Source: Bacteroidales bacterium
Lineage (GTDB): Bacteria > Bacteroidota > Bacteroidia > Bacteroidales > UBA932
Assembly (NCBI GenBank): GCA_017454905.1
Contig: JAFTCB010000054.1
Span: 31,828-95,827, forward strand
Reading direction: 5' to 3'
DNA: 64,000 nt
The translations under genes and the position numbers were made by a program. Within the stretch, counting starts at the first letter, position 1; each line of letters starts with the position of its first letter. Positions 53,157-62,342 of this stretch are shown piece by piece. The notes under the pieces were generated by a model, which saw nothing but the letters and a program-made list of their open reading frames with translations, was not told where the DNA came from and ran no database searches.

Positions 53157-53999
53157 TTATTGGCGTGTGATTGTGAGATCGAGCGCTTCTTCGATCAGAC
53201 TCAGGATCTCATCGGGCGCAGTGCCTTCGAATTCGCCGGAGAGGCGCCGGTCGGGCTGGTCCGTGCGATAAGTCTGCCCGAACTGGGCGGAGAGTTCCTG
53301 CAGGACTTCGGAGAGCGGGGTGTCCTCGTAGCGGAACAGGTGCGAGGCCCAGGCGGCCGGGTTGGCGGTCTGGGCCGGGACCAGGGCAGGCTGCGCGGCG
53401 CCGGAGGGGAGTTCGGCGTGCATCCCGCGAGTCAGCACCAGGCCGTCCTGTTCGCGGACCGGGACGCCCTTGCGGGCGCTGCGGCCCTGCCGCCGTCCGT
53501 CCGGGACGTGGGCGAAGAGCACGCGTCCGTCCACGACGTCCACGCGCGTGCCGGTGCTGTCCGTCTCCACCTGGAAGCGCGTGCCGAGCACGCGGACGAA
53601 GCCTTCCGCGGCCGTGATCTCGAAGGGCAGCTCCTCCTGGTGCGCTACAGCGAAATAGACCTTGCCCGCCATCCGGACGCTCCGGTTCCGCCGGCCGAAT
53701 CCGTGGCGGTAGAAGGCGAGGGTAGCGCCGGGGGCGAGGGTGGCCTGCGTGCGGTCTGGCAAGACGACGGTGCGGGCCGTCGCGGCACTCCCGACGGTCG
53801 TCCAGGCGTTGCGTTCAAACAGGAAAATGCCGAGCACCAGCGCGGCAAAGGCGCCGGCGAGGGCGGCGTAGCCCCAGGCAAAGGTCCGGACGCGGCGTGT
53901 GCGGCGGAAGCGCCGCCAGCCCCGCCGGGGCGAAAACAGCCCGTCCCGGAAATGCCGGGCGACAAAGTTCAGCTCGTTCTCTTGGATCTCTTTCATCAT
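53157..53999 (-). CDS. FecR-type anti-sigma factor
   Basis: 280 residues. N-terminal cytoplasmic part with basic stretch, one membrane helix (TFAWGYAALAGAFAALVLGI, about residues 44-65), then the periplasmic FecR domain: VVLPDRTQATLAPGATLAFY, VRMAGKVYFAVAHQEELPFE, FVRVLGTRFQVE. A C-terminal DUF4974-like domain that contacts the STN domain follows (YEDTPLSEVLQELSAQFGQT). It holds the sigma factor encoded just upstream until the receptor is occupied. Confidence 0.93.
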   Translation of the reverse strand: MMKEIQENELNFVARHFRDGLFSPRRGWRRFRRTRRVRTFAWGYAALAGAFAALVLGIFLFERNAWTTVGSAATARTVVLPDRTQATLAPGATLAFYRHGFGRRNRSVRMAGKVYFAVAHQEELPFEITAAEGFVRVLGTRFQVETDSTGTRVDVVDGRVLFAHVPDGRRQGRSARKGVPVREQDGLVLTRGMHAELPSGAAQPALVPAQTANPAAWASHLFRYEDTPLSEVLQELSAQFGQTYRTDQPDRRLSGEFEGTAPDEILSLIEEALDLTITRQ

Positions 54000-54066
54000 G
54001 CAAAATGATTTTCTGTATCCAAGACGGAAAGAATCCGGAAAAGTACCACGCCCGTCCTGTAAAAAA

Positions 54067-54597
54067 TCATACGGCCGGGAGGGTGAAGAAAAACAGGATG
54101 AAGTCCAGGATCCGCTCCGACTCCGCCCGCAGGGCCTTCAGGGCGCGGCTGATCTGGTTGCGCACCGTGTTGACGGAAAGCCCCCGGGCCCGGGCGATCT
54201 GCTCGTAGCTCAGGCCGTCCCGCTTGCTCATCAGCAGGAGTTCGCGGCGGGCGCGCGGCAGCCTTTCGACGGCTTCCCAGAGCCGGGCTTCGACGGCGGA
54301 GCGCTCCACGGCCTGCTCGTCCGTGATCTCTCCCGAGAGGTCTTCCGGACGGAGCCGTCCGCCGTCCCGGTCCTGCCGGCGCAGGGCATCGATGCAGCGG
54401 TTGCGCACCATCCGGTAGAGGTAGGACCCGGGGCTGCCGATCTCCTCCGGGCCGGCGGATTTCTGCCAGAAGGCGGTGAAACTCTCCTGGACGATGTCCT
54501 CCACGGCATCCGCATCCTGCAGGTAATGCAGGGCATACAGGCACAGCGGCCTGTAGTAGCGCAGGAACAGTTCCTTGATGTCGCGTCCGGAATCCAT
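54067..54597 (-). CDS. ECF sigma factor, Bacteroidota FecI-like family
   Basis: 176 residues from ATG 54597 (MDSGRDIKELFLRYYRPLCL). Region 2 holds YALHYLQDADAVEDIVQESF and TAFWQ; region 4 has the helix-turn-helix GLSYEQIARARGLSVNTVRN. It directs RNA polymerase to the receptor operon and probably to its own. Gene order sigma, FecR, TonB receptor, DUF4249 is a complete cell-surface signalling module. It is divergent from the GH2 beta-galactosidase gene, which may be part of the regulon. Confidence 0.94.
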   Translation of the reverse strand: MDSGRDIKELFLRYYRPLCLYALHYLQDADAVEDIVQESFTAFWQKSAGPEEIGSPGSYLYRMVRNRCIDALRRQDRDGGRLRPEDLSGEITDEQAVERSAVEARLWEAVERLPRARRELLLMSKRDGLSYEQIARARGLSVNTVRNQISRALKALRAESERILDFILFFFTLPAV

Positions 54598-54699
54598 ACG
54601 CGGCAAAGGTAAACAAATCCTGCGCCCGCTGCAAGCCGGATGACCGGAATCGTTCAAATTGTTCCATTTATCGGCCAGGGCGGCAGAGGTGTGCGGATT

Positions 54700-54719
54700 T
54701 TTCCCTAATTTTAGGGAAA
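54700..54719. promoter_or_regulatory. Perfect 9-bp inverted repeat, candidate operator
   Basis: TTTCCCTAA, two bases, TTAGGGAAA. It lies 16 bp before the beta-galactosidase start and overlaps TAATTTTA (54706-54713), which could be its -7 box. A dimeric repressor bound here would block the promoter. Nothing else in the window was seen with the same palindrome. Confidence 0.5.
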
Positions 54720-54735
54720 TTGATTATTGTACCCT

Positions 54736-57700
54736 ATGTACCATCGCATGCGTATGCTCGCAGCCCTGGCGGCTGCGGTGACCCTCGGAGCGGGCCTGCC
54801 CGCCTCCGCGCAGGAATTCCGTACCCTTCCGGACGGATTCCCCGACCTGCCGTATTATGTCAGCAACCTCGAGGTGTTCGAGGTGGGCCAGGAGGAAGGC
54901 CGTGCCTTCCATATCCCCGACAAACAGCTGTCCCTGAACGGGACCTGGCGCTTCCGTTACTACGAAAGCCCGCTCGATGTCCCGCACGACTTCTTCAAGC
55001 CGGGCTACGGCGACAAGAAGTGGGACCGGATCGAGGTGCCCTCCAACTGGGAGATGCAGGGATTCGGCCAGGCGGTCTTCCGCAATGTCGCCCTGCCGTT
55101 CCCGCACCGGATGCCGCAGGTCCGCCTGGACCACTACCGCGCCCTGGTGGAGGGGCGTGTACCCGGCGCATCGCAGCGCGAGATCCGCATGGCGCAGTAC
55201 AACCTGAACTCCGTCAACGATGACCCCTTCGCCGTGGCCGTCCCGGACTCCCCGATGGAATTCAACCCCACCGGCGCCTACCGCACCTCCTTCACCCTGC
55301 CGCGCGACTGGAGCGGGGACGAGGTGTTCCTGCGCTTCGAGAAGGTCGCTTCGGCGAGCTTCGTCTGGGTCAACGGCACGCTGATCGGCTACAACGAAGG
55401 CGCGCAGGAGCCCGCTGAATACGATATCACGCGCTACGTGGGGCCGGGCAGCAACAGCCTGGCGGTGCTGGTGCTCAAATACTGCGACGGCTACTACCTC
55501 GAGGACCAGGACTACTGGCGCCTCGCGGGCATCTTCGACGACGTCTGGGTCTACGCCACCCCGAAGGCCCGCCTCTGGGACTGGCAGGTGATCACCGATT
55601 TCGGCGAAGACTACAAGGACAGCGACCTGTCCGTGGACGTGAGCGTGCGCAGTTTCGCCGGCGGAGCCGGGCAGTATACGGTGACGGGCATCGTCAGCCG
55701 CGACGGCCGGGAAACCGCCCGCATGACCGCGCCGGTGAGCCTCGGCGACCGCGCGGAAGGCAAGGCCTCCCTGAAGGCGCACGTGGCCGCTCCGCTCAAA
55801 TGGACGGCCGAGACGCCCGAGCTCTATGACCTCGAACTCCGGCTCACCGACGCCGGCGGCAAGCTCGTCGAAACCCTCCGCAAGAAGATCGGCTTCAAGA
55901 AGACCGTCATCCGCGACGGCGTCTTCTATCTCAACGGACAGCCCCTCAAGCTCAGCGCCCAGTGCTCGCACATGCAGCATCCCACGATGGGTCACCGGAT
56001 GACCGAAGACGTGATCCGCCGGGATATGGAGATCCTCAAGCAGTTCAACTTCAACGCCGTACGTACCTCGCACTATCCGCCCGTCAACCGCTACCTCGAG
56101 TTGGCCGACGAGTACGGCCTCTACATCATCGACGAGACCGGCGACGAGTCGCACGACACGCAGTATGTCTGCGACATGCCGGAGTTCGCCCCGATGTACC
56201 GCGAACGCGCACGCCGCATGGTCCTGCGCGACCGCAATCACGCCAGCGTCCTCTTCTGGAGCGCAGGCAACGAGAGCGGCGAGGGCCAGAACATCACCGA
56301 GGTGGTGAAAGAAGGCAAAAGCCTGGATCCCACCCGTTACTGGATGTACGGCGGCAACGCCGCGAAGCATCCGGCCGAGGACATCGTCGGCCCGCGCTAT
56401 CCGTCCCCGTTCGAGCTGGAGCTGGGCTACGGCCTGGACACCCTCGACCTGCGGCCGTCCTTCATGGACGAATACCTCTCCGTGGCCGGCAACGGCGGCG
56501 GAGCGCTGGATGACTACTGGGATGCGATCTGGGCCCATCCGCGCCTGCTCGGCGGCGCTGTCTGGGACTTCGTCAGCGTCGGTCTCGACGCCCCCGTGCG
56601 CGCCCTCGCCGACCGCTCGCCCTACCGTACCCCGGCGCACATCATGGGGCAGGCCCGCCTCGTGAAAGGCCCCACCGGCCTGGCGCTCGACCTGATCAAG
56701 CAGGACCAGTGGGTGCAGGTGTACCGCGCCGACAACGTGGAGATCAGCGGTGACAAGCTCACCCTGACCCTGGACGTCTTCCCGCGCAAATTCAACCGCA
56801 GCGGCGGTTACTTCATCACCAAGGGCGCCCACCAGTACGGCCTGCGCCAGCACCGCGACAAACTCGAATTCTACATCGACAACGGCCGTACCCTCACGCT
56901 GGAAGCCCCGCTTCCCGCGGACTGGGAGAACCGCTGGCACAACCTGACGGCCGTCTATGACGGCTCCGCGATGCGCCTCTTCGTGGACGGGCAGGAACTC
57001 GCCTCCCAGCCCGCCTCCGGCCGCATCCGCAACCTGCCGCTGTCGCTGTGCATCGGCCGCAACGAGGAGATCGGCGGCCAGGACATTGAAGACTATGTCT
57101 GCGACGCGCTGCTGGACAACGTCGGCGTTTTCGCGGATGCCGTCCTGCCCGGAGAGGGCTTCGATCCCGCCCGGGCTGCGCTCTGGCTGGATTTCGAAGG
57201 GGAGAAGGAGGAAGGCCGTTTCTGGACCTACGGCGCCGGCGCCCGCACCTACGGCAGCATCTGGCCCGACCGCACCCCGCAGCCGGAGATGTGGCAGATG
57301 AAGAAGATGGCGCAGCCGTTCCGCTTCACCCTCGTGGACGAGGACGGCGCGGTGGAGATCCTGAACCGCCAGTATTTCACGGACAATTCCCGCTACGAGA
57401 CGGTCTGGACGCTTTCCGCCGACGGCAAGACGGTGCAGCAGGGCTCGCTGGACGCCCGCATCGCCCCGCAGGCCGCACAGGTGGTCCGCATCCCCGTCCG
57501 GCGCTCCGGCCTCGAGCCCGGCAAGCACTACTACCTGACGCTCAGCATGCGCCTGCGCGACAAGACCCTCTGGGCACCGGCCGGGCATGAGATCGCCTGG
57601 GAGCAGTTCGAACTCGCATCCTGGTACACACCCGCCGTGCCCGCGCCTGTCCGGGGCCGCGCCTCCCTGCGCCGGGAAGACGGGCGTGTCATCGCCGAAG

Positions 57701-58611
57701 GCGAGGGCTTCGCGTACACCTTTGACGCCTCGGGCGAACTCATTTCCGTCGTCTACGACGGACGGGAAATCCTGACGCGCCCGCTCGCGCTCAATGTCTG
57801 GCGCGCTCCGCTCGCCAACGAGATCGACGGCTGGAACGGCCTGAGCGCCGGCCGCGCCTCCGTGGAGGGCTACGGCAGCATCGGCCACGCCCACGTGCTG
57901 GCCTCCCACTACTACGCCGCCGGCCTGGACCGCATCCGCCGTGTGCCTGCGGGCATGCAGGCCCGTGAGGCGGACGGCACCGTCGTCGTCGAAGTGCGGG
58001 ACCTGAATGTCCTGGGCAGCAACATGACGCAGCTGGACGCCTACATCATGGGCATGTCCTACAACGGCTTCGAGGAGATCTGCCGCTACCGCATCGACGG
58101 CGCGGGCACGCTCACGCTGGAACACACCGTGCGCCCGCAAGGCAATATGCCCGGCTGGCTGCCGCGCATGGGCCTGACCCTGGGTGTCCGGGCGCAGCTG
58201 GACCGGGTGGCCTGGCTGGGCCGCGGCCCGCAGGCCAACTATCCCGACCGCAAGACCGGCTACCGCATCGGCTCCTATGAGACGACGGTGTCGGAAATGT
58301 ACGAGCCGTACCTGATCCCGCAGGATTATGGTCTGCGCACCGACAACCGCTGGGTCCGTCTGACGGATGCCGGCGGCCGCGGCATCGAATTCTCGATGGA
58401 CGCCCCGTTCGCCTTCAATGTCTATCCCTACACGACGGACAACCTGACCAAGGCCGTCTACCAGTACCAGCTGCAGCCGGCGGATGACATCACGGTCAAC
58501 CTCGACTACGCCACCAGCGGCGTGGGCGACACCGCCCGCGGCATCCTGGGACCCTACCGCGTCTACCCGACCGCCTTCCACCGGACCGTCACGCTCCGCC
58601 CGGCACGGTAA
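54736..58611 (+). CDS. Secreted GH2 beta-galactosidase with LamG-like insertion
   Basis: Start at ATG 54736 gives a signal peptide (MYHRMRMLAALAAAVTLGAG); ATG 54748 is an alternative. About 1291 residues, larger than LacZ (about 1020). Sugar-binding and Ig-like GH2 domains to about residue 390; TIM barrel with the acid/base Glu513 in SAGNESGEG and nucleophile Glu579 in FMDEYLSVAGNG; then a LamG/concanavalin-like domain at about 650-790 (GGYFITKGAHQYGLRQHRDK, LFVDGQELASQPASGRIRNL) that is not in LacZ; then the DUF4981 and small-chain C-terminal domains (WLGRGPQANYPDRKTG). It releases beta-linked galactose or related sugars; the LamG domain may bind glycan. Confidence 0.94.
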   Translation: MYHRMRMLAALAAAVTLGAGLPASAQEFRTLPDGFPDLPYYVSNLEVFEVGQEEGRAFHIPDKQLSLNGTWRFRYYESPLDVPHDFFKPGYGDKKWDRIEVPSNWEMQGFGQAVFRNVALPFPHRMPQVRLDHYRALVEGRVPGASQREIRMAQYNLNSVNDDPFAVAVPDSPMEFNPTGAYRTSFTLPRDWSGDEVFLRFEKVASASFVWVNGTLIGYNEGAQEPAEYDITRYVGPGSNSLAVLVLKYCDGYYLEDQDYWRLAGIFDDVWVYATPKARLWDWQVITDFGEDYKDSDLSVDVSVRSFAGGAGQYTVTGIVSRDGRETARMTAPVSLGDRAEGKASLKAHVAAPLKWTAETPELYDLELRLTDAGGKLVETLRKKIGFKKTVIRDGVFYLNGQPLKLSAQCSHMQHPTMGHRMTEDVIRRDMEILKQFNFNAVRTSHYPPVNRYLELADEYGLYIIDETGDESHDTQYVCDMPEFAPMYRERARRMVLRDRNHASVLFWSAGNESGEGQNITEVVKEGKSLDPTRYWMYGGNAAKHPAEDIVGPRYPSPFELELGYGLDTLDLRPSFMDEYLSVAGNGGGALDDYWDAIWAHPRLLGGAVWDFVSVGLDAPVRALADRSPYRTPAHIMGQARLVKGPTGLALDLIKQDQWVQVYRADNVEISGDKLTLTLDVFPRKFNRSGGYFITKGAHQYGLRQHRDKLEFYIDNGRTLTLEAPLPADWENRWHNLTAVYDGSAMRLFVDGQELASQPASGRIRNLPLSLCIGRNEEIGGQDIEDYVCDALLDNVGVFADAVLPGEGFDPARAALWLDFEGEKEEGRFWTYGAGARTYGSIWPDRTPQPEMWQMKKMAQPFRFTLVDEDGAVEILNRQYFTDNSRYETVWTLSADGKTVQQGSLDARIAPQAAQVVRIPVRRSGLEPGKHYYLTLSMRLRDKTLWAPAGHEIAWEQFELASWYTPAVPAPVRGRASLRREDGRVIAEGEGFAYTFDASGELISVVYDGREILTRPLALNVWRAPLANEIDGWNGLSAGRASVEGYGSIGHAHVLASHYYAAGLDRIRRVPAGMQAREADGTVVVEVRDLNVLGSNMTQLDAYIMGMSYNGFEEICRYRIDGAGTLTLEHTVRPQGNMPGWLPRMGLTLGVRAQLDRVAWLGRGPQANYPDRKTGYRIGSYETTVSEMYEPYLIPQDYGLRTDNRWVRLTDAGGRGIEFSMDAPFAFNVYPYTTDNLTKAVYQYQLQPADDITVNLDYATSGVGDTARGILGPYRVYPTAFHRTVTLRPAR

Positions 58612-58720
58612 AGGCGGCGGTGTCGCTGATGCGGGAACGTGGTTGCTGGCGGATGGGGCTGCTGTGGCGGGAAGGTAGATGCTGGGTGGTATGGTGGCCG
58701 CTGCCGCGGGAAAGCGGTTG
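58612..58720. repeat. G-rich degenerate repeat between beta-galactosidase and element C
   Basis: No gene. The sequence has about three loose repeats built on GCTG..GCGGGAA..GGTTGC, roughly 30-38 bp each, leading into element C copy 2. A similar tandem repeat stands before element C copy 3, so the two may belong together. Confidence 0.5.
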
Positions 58721-58828
58721 CCGTGCCGCGTAAAGTATTGATTTTTAATTAGAACTGAAATCTCGGGTGCCTTTTTGGGGTACCCGAGATTTCAATTCAT
58801 GCTGACCACCAGCGACTTACAGGTCACG
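58721..58828 (+). repeat. 108-bp intergenic hairpin element, family C copy 2
   Basis: Begins CCGTGCCGCGTAAAG and ends ACAGGTCACG. Hairpin at 58757-58793: GAAATCTCGGG / CCCGAGATTTC with a T-rich loop; the pair next to it changes from that in copy 1 while pairing is kept. Followed by the aldo/keto reductase promoter. Confidence 0.88.
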
Positions 58829-58836
58829 CCAGCCCC

Positions 58837-58867
58837 TTTGTTTTTGTTTTGTTTTTGTGTACATTTG
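58837..58867 (+). promoter_or_regulatory. Promoter of the aldo/keto reductase gene
   Basis: TTTG at 58837-58840 and TACATTTG at 58860-58867, spaced 19 bp. The start codon follows 26 bp after the -7 box. Confidence 0.75.
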
Positions 58868-58893
58868 TTAAGAACCCATTATTTGCAACAATC

Positions 58894-60276
58894 ATGGAAG
58901 AGAAAATGACCCGCCGCGAGGCCCTCAGGGGCCTGTTCTTCGCAGGCATGGGACTCGCCGCCGGCGGTCCGCTCCTGCAATCCCTCGGTACGCCTGCCGC
59001 CGCAGCCACGGTGCCTGCCGCCCCCTGGACCGAAGCGCCGGAGGGCACGAAGATCGATACCCGCACCTGGAGCAAGATGGGGGAGACCCTGGGCCTGCTC
59101 GGACTCGGCTGCATGCGCCTGCCGACGCTGGGCGGAGGCGGCGGGGGCGGATTCGGCCGCCGTCAGCCCCTGGACCAGGAGGCCGTCAACGCGATGGTCG
59201 ATTACGCCATCGCCCACGGCGTCAATTACTTCGACACTGCGCCCGCCTATGGCGAATCCGAGGTGGTGACGGGCAAGGCGCTGAGCCGCCACCCCCGCGC
59301 TTCCTTCAAGATCGCGACCAAGATCTCCAACATGGGCGGCCGGGCCACCCTGGAAGCCGGCAAGCAGATGTTCGAGACTTCGCTGAAGAACCTGCAGGTG
59401 GACTACATCGACTTCCTGTTGCTGCACAACCTGCAGAACATGGAGGGCTACAATTCGCGCTTCCGCGACAACGGCCTCTTCAAATGGCTGCTGGAGCAGA
59501 AAAAGAAAGGTCGCATCCGGCACATCGGCTTCTCCTTCCACGGGAGCAACGCCGACCTGCCCGGCCTGGTGGGCCTCTACGACTGGGACTTCGTGCAGAT
59601 CCAGCTCAACTACGCCGACTGGAAGGAGATGTCGCGCGGCTGGGGCTCCGGCGGCGGGAACGAGACCAGCTCGGAATACCTCTATAATTATCTGGTCGGC
59701 AAAGGCATCCCCGTGCTGGTGATGGAGCCGGTGAAGGGCGGTGCGCTCGCCAATGTCAGCGAAGGCGTCGCCGCCGTGCTCCGCGAACGCCATCCCGACC
59801 TCACGCCGGCCGCCAACGCCCTGACCTTCGTGGGCTCCCTGCCGGGCGTCATGGTGACCCTGAGCGGCATGTCCAACATGGCGCAGCTCAAGGAGAATGT
59901 CTCCCTGTTCACGGGCTTCAAGCCTTTCGACGAGAAGGAGCACGCCTTCATGCTGACCGTCGCGGACCTCTACAAGTCGAAAGGCCAGATCCCCTGCACG
60001 GCCTGCGCCTACTGCATGCCTTGTCCGGCGGGGGTGGACATCCCCGGCAACTTCAAGATATTCAACAGTGCCAGCGACGCCCTCACGCTCTCCGATACCG
60101 GACGCAAGGACCTCGCTGACAAGCAGAAAGCCTTCTTGAAACTCTACAACGACCAGGACAAAGCCATCCGCGCCGACGCCTGCGTGGGCTGCAACGCCTG
60201 CCTGCCCAAGTGCCCGCAGCACATCAGCATCCCGCAGCACATGACCCGCATCCGCGAAATCGTCGCAAAGCTGTAG
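58894..60276 (+). CDS. Tat-exported aldo/keto reductase with C-terminal ferredoxin-like domain
   Basis: 460 residues from ATG 58894. The N-terminus MEEKMTRREALRGLFFAGMG has a twin-arginine signal. The AKR barrel shows GLGCMRLPTLGG, VNYFDTAPAYGESE (catalytic Asp, Tyr), KIATKISNMGG (Lys) and FLLLHNLQNMEGY (His). A C-terminal Cys-rich part holds CTACAYCMPCPAGVDIP and CVGCNACLPKCPQ, so one or two Fe-S clusters. It is the 4Fe-4S aldo/keto reductase group of anaerobes; substrate unknown. Tat export suggests folding with cofactors before transport. A Gly-rich stretch (LGGGGGGGFGRRQ) near residue 80 is an oddity. Confidence 0.9.
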   Translation: MEEKMTRREALRGLFFAGMGLAAGGPLLQSLGTPAAAATVPAAPWTEAPEGTKIDTRTWSKMGETLGLLGLGCMRLPTLGGGGGGGFGRRQPLDQEAVNAMVDYAIAHGVNYFDTAPAYGESEVVTGKALSRHPRASFKIATKISNMGGRATLEAGKQMFETSLKNLQVDYIDFLLLHNLQNMEGYNSRFRDNGLFKWLLEQKKKGRIRHIGFSFHGSNADLPGLVGLYDWDFVQIQLNYADWKEMSRGWGSGGGNETSSEYLYNYLVGKGIPVLVMEPVKGGALANVSEGVAAVLRERHPDLTPAANALTFVGSLPGVMVTLSGMSNMAQLKENVSLFTGFKPFDEKEHAFMLTVADLYKSKGQIPCTACAYCMPCPAGVDIPGNFKIFNSASDALTLSDTGRKDLADKQKAFLKLYNDQDKAIRADACVGCNACLPKCPQHISIPQHMTRIREIVAKL

Positions 60277-60282
60277 GCGCAG

Positions 60283-62013
60283 CTATTTCTCCGCAATAAA
60301 CGGCTGGAGGTATTCGCCGATGCGGTCGAGCCAGGTGTAGCTGCCCGTGCCGGGAGAGGCTTCGCGCTGGAAGCAGTGTGTGCGCAGCGCAAGGGTGTGC
60401 AGCTCGCTCTGGATGCCCATCGCGCGCATCTTCTCCCAGGATTTCACCGAAAGCATCGAAGCGATGCTGTCCGCGTCGCCGTGGATGAAGAGCATCGGTG
60501 CGGTGTCCGGGTCGAAGGTGAACTCCGGCGCGAGGAAATCCGTGTCCTCATTGCCCCCGTGGGCATTCCGGCCGTCCAGGCCGTCCGTCAGGCCGTAGGC
60601 GGGATAGATGCCGATGCCCCACTGGACCTTGCAGGAGACCTTGTCGATCTCGTCGATCGGCAGGTAGGCGCGGTGGCGCGAAGAAGTCACGCCCAGCAGC
60701 GCGAGATGGCCGCCCGCGGAAGAGCCCATGATGCCGATCCGGTCCGGATCCAGCCCGCGCGCAGCCGCCTCGCTCCGCACGATGCGGATGGTGCGCTGGA
60801 GGTCTTCCCACGCAGTGGTGTGTTTCGCGAGCCCCTCGGGGCGCGGCGTACGGTATTTCATCGTGACGACGGTCACGCCCATCGCATTGAGGTAGCGGCG
60901 CGCCGGGGCGACCTCGAAGCCGTTCTCATCCGTGCCCTGGTAGGAGCCGCCGGAGAAGATGATCTGGATGGCGCGGGTCTTGCGCTCCGCCGGGATGAAC
61001 CACTCCAGATAGGGCTGGCACTGCTTCTCGCGGGCGTCCGGCATTTTCCCTTCGGGCCAGACCTCCTCGCGGATGCGCGTCACGCCCGGGCATTCCTCCG
61101 GGAAACGGCTCATCAGTGGCACTTCCGGCTCCAGCGCCCCCAGGAAGCCCATCTGGCGCAGGAACTCGATGCCGCGCTCGAAGCCATAGGCGCCGTGCGG
61201 CTTGTTGGGATAGAGGTGCAGCTCGGCCGGGATGCCCATGCGCCGCAGCTGGCGGTACACGAGGGTGGACCCATTCGGGGAATAAGGATCCGCGCCGCCG
61301 TGGTGCAGGCTCATCGGGCAGGTCTTCCCGTCGAACTTAAAGACGCTGCTCAGCTTCACGTCCGCGCCGTAGCCCTCGCGGGCTGCCGGAATACCGGCCT
61401 CATCCGCGTCGGTGGTCACGTACGCCGGCGCGTTCACGATCGCGAAATTGATATGGCAGGGGGTGTCGTCCAGCTTGTCGATGCGCGCGTAAGCCGGTGT
61501 CAGCGAGCTCGTTGCGAGCAGCAGCGAAAGGTGGGAGCCGGCGGACATGCCGACCACGCCGATGCGCTCCGGATCGAAGCCGCGCCGGGCCGCTTCGCTG
61601 CGCACCATGCGCACCGCACGCTGGCCGTCCTCCCAGGCGGTCTGCCAGTAGGGGATGCCCTCGGGGCGGGGGGTGCGGTACACGAGGTTGACGCACTGCA
61701 CGCCCGCGGCGGTCAGCTCCTTGTGCCATTTGTCGATCAGACCCACGTCCACGGTGCCGTTGTAGGCGCCGCCGGAGATCAGGATCATGCAGGCGCCGTT
61801 GCGCACGGAGGCGTCCGGCGTCTCGAACCACTCGAGGAACGGGGCCCGGTGTTCGTCGGCCTTGAAGCCCGGCGTGCGGATCTCGTCGGTCATCGCGGCA
61901 ATCTGCCGGGGCTGGCTGTCGGGCATCTTGCCCTTGGGCCAGAGCGGCTCGCGCTCGAAGGCATTCAGCTGGAGCGCGGAGAAAACAAGCAGGAGAGCAA
62001 AAAGGTTTTTCAT
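60283..62013 (-). CDS. Secreted double-domain alpha/beta hydrolase (esterase-like)
   Basis: 576 residues with signal peptide (MKNLFALLLVFSALQLNA) and two complete alpha/beta hydrolase domains. Domain 1 (about 20-305): oxyanion region ISGGAYNG, Ser in GVVGMSAGSHLSL, Asp in HHGGADPYSP, His in YPNKPHGAYG. Domain 2 (about 320-576): FSGGSYQG, Ser in GIMGSSAGGHLAL, Asp in IHGDADSIA, His in ALRTHCFQ. Both have the repeated opening WPxGKMPD and the YRTPRPEG segment, so the gene arose by internal duplication. This subfamily contains carbohydrate esterases (acetyl or feruloyl); a role in removing ester groups from plant glycans fits the neighbours. Convergent with the aldo/keto reductase gene. Confidence 0.87.
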   Translation of the reverse strand: MKNLFALLLVFSALQLNAFEREPLWPKGKMPDSQPRQIAAMTDEIRTPGFKADEHRAPFLEWFETPDASVRNGACMILISGGAYNGTVDVGLIDKWHKELTAAGVQCVNLVYRTPRPEGIPYWQTAWEDGQRAVRMVRSEAARRGFDPERIGVVGMSAGSHLSLLLATSSLTPAYARIDKLDDTPCHINFAIVNAPAYVTTDADEAGIPAAREGYGADVKLSSVFKFDGKTCPMSLHHGGADPYSPNGSTLVYRQLRRMGIPAELHLYPNKPHGAYGFERGIEFLRQMGFLGALEPEVPLMSRFPEECPGVTRIREEVWPEGKMPDAREKQCQPYLEWFIPAERKTRAIQIIFSGGSYQGTDENGFEVAPARRYLNAMGVTVVTMKYRTPRPEGLAKHTTAWEDLQRTIRIVRSEAAARGLDPDRIGIMGSSAGGHLALLGVTSSRHRAYLPIDEIDKVSCKVQWGIGIYPAYGLTDGLDGRNAHGGNEDTDFLAPEFTFDPDTAPMLFIHGDADSIASMLSVKSWEKMRAMGIQSELHTLALRTHCFQREASPGTGSYTWLDRIGEYLQPFIAEK

Positions 62014-62271
62014 CTTACGGAAGTGATTAGTTTATACAAATATAAATAATTCAGGGGATTTTAAATATCATTCAACGCCTTTTTTGAAAGGCACGCAGGA
62101 CGCAAATTGAAACAAGATTTGAAGAATTTGCAAAGTATCTTATAGATGAGGTTAAATGGAATTAAAATCGAACTTTTATCTTTGCGTTAGAAAAAACGTT
62201 GACAGAAAGATACATCATCAAGAGATGATTCTTTTGGGAAAACGGTTATGATAATTGGTTGATTTGGTTTT

Positions 62272-62307
62272 GCGCCGGGGACCCTGTGACAGGATCCCCG
62301 GTTGCGC
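62272..62307. repeat. GC-rich inverted repeat before the radical SAM gene
   Basis: GCGCCGGGGA and TCCCCGG..GCGC flank a 13-bp centre. The CCGGGGA / TCCCCGG arms resemble the family A palindromes but the centre is different, so kinship is uncertain. Confidence 0.55.
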
Positions 62308-62327
62308 GTTTTTACGCGGGAAATGTC

Positions 62328-62335
62328 TATCTTTG
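62328..62335 (+). promoter_or_regulatory. -7 box directly before the radical SAM gene (near-leaderless)
   Basis: TATCTTTG ends seven bases before the ATG at 62343. The nearest TTG (62302-62304) is 23 bp upstream, slightly long. If used, the mRNA would start at or next to the start codon. Confidence 0.55.
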
Positions 62336-62342
62336 CCGGTGT

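Larger units (their letters stand above)
62014..62342. other. AT-rich intergenic region with two -7 boxes and a GC-rich palindrome
   Basis: No gene. The first 230 bp are AT-rich. A TATCTTTG at 62177-62184 (plus) may be an upstream promoter for the radical SAM gene, or the trace of a lost gene. A GC-rich inverted repeat (62272-62307) and a second TATCTTTG (62328-62335) come just before the gene. Nothing else was recognised. Confidence 0.6.

Noticed and set aside
62177-62259. A possible small gene after the first TATCTTTG box
   Set aside because: The frames after it stop within a few codons, and nothing resembles a protein or a known RNA; it is noted only as a possible upstream promoter.
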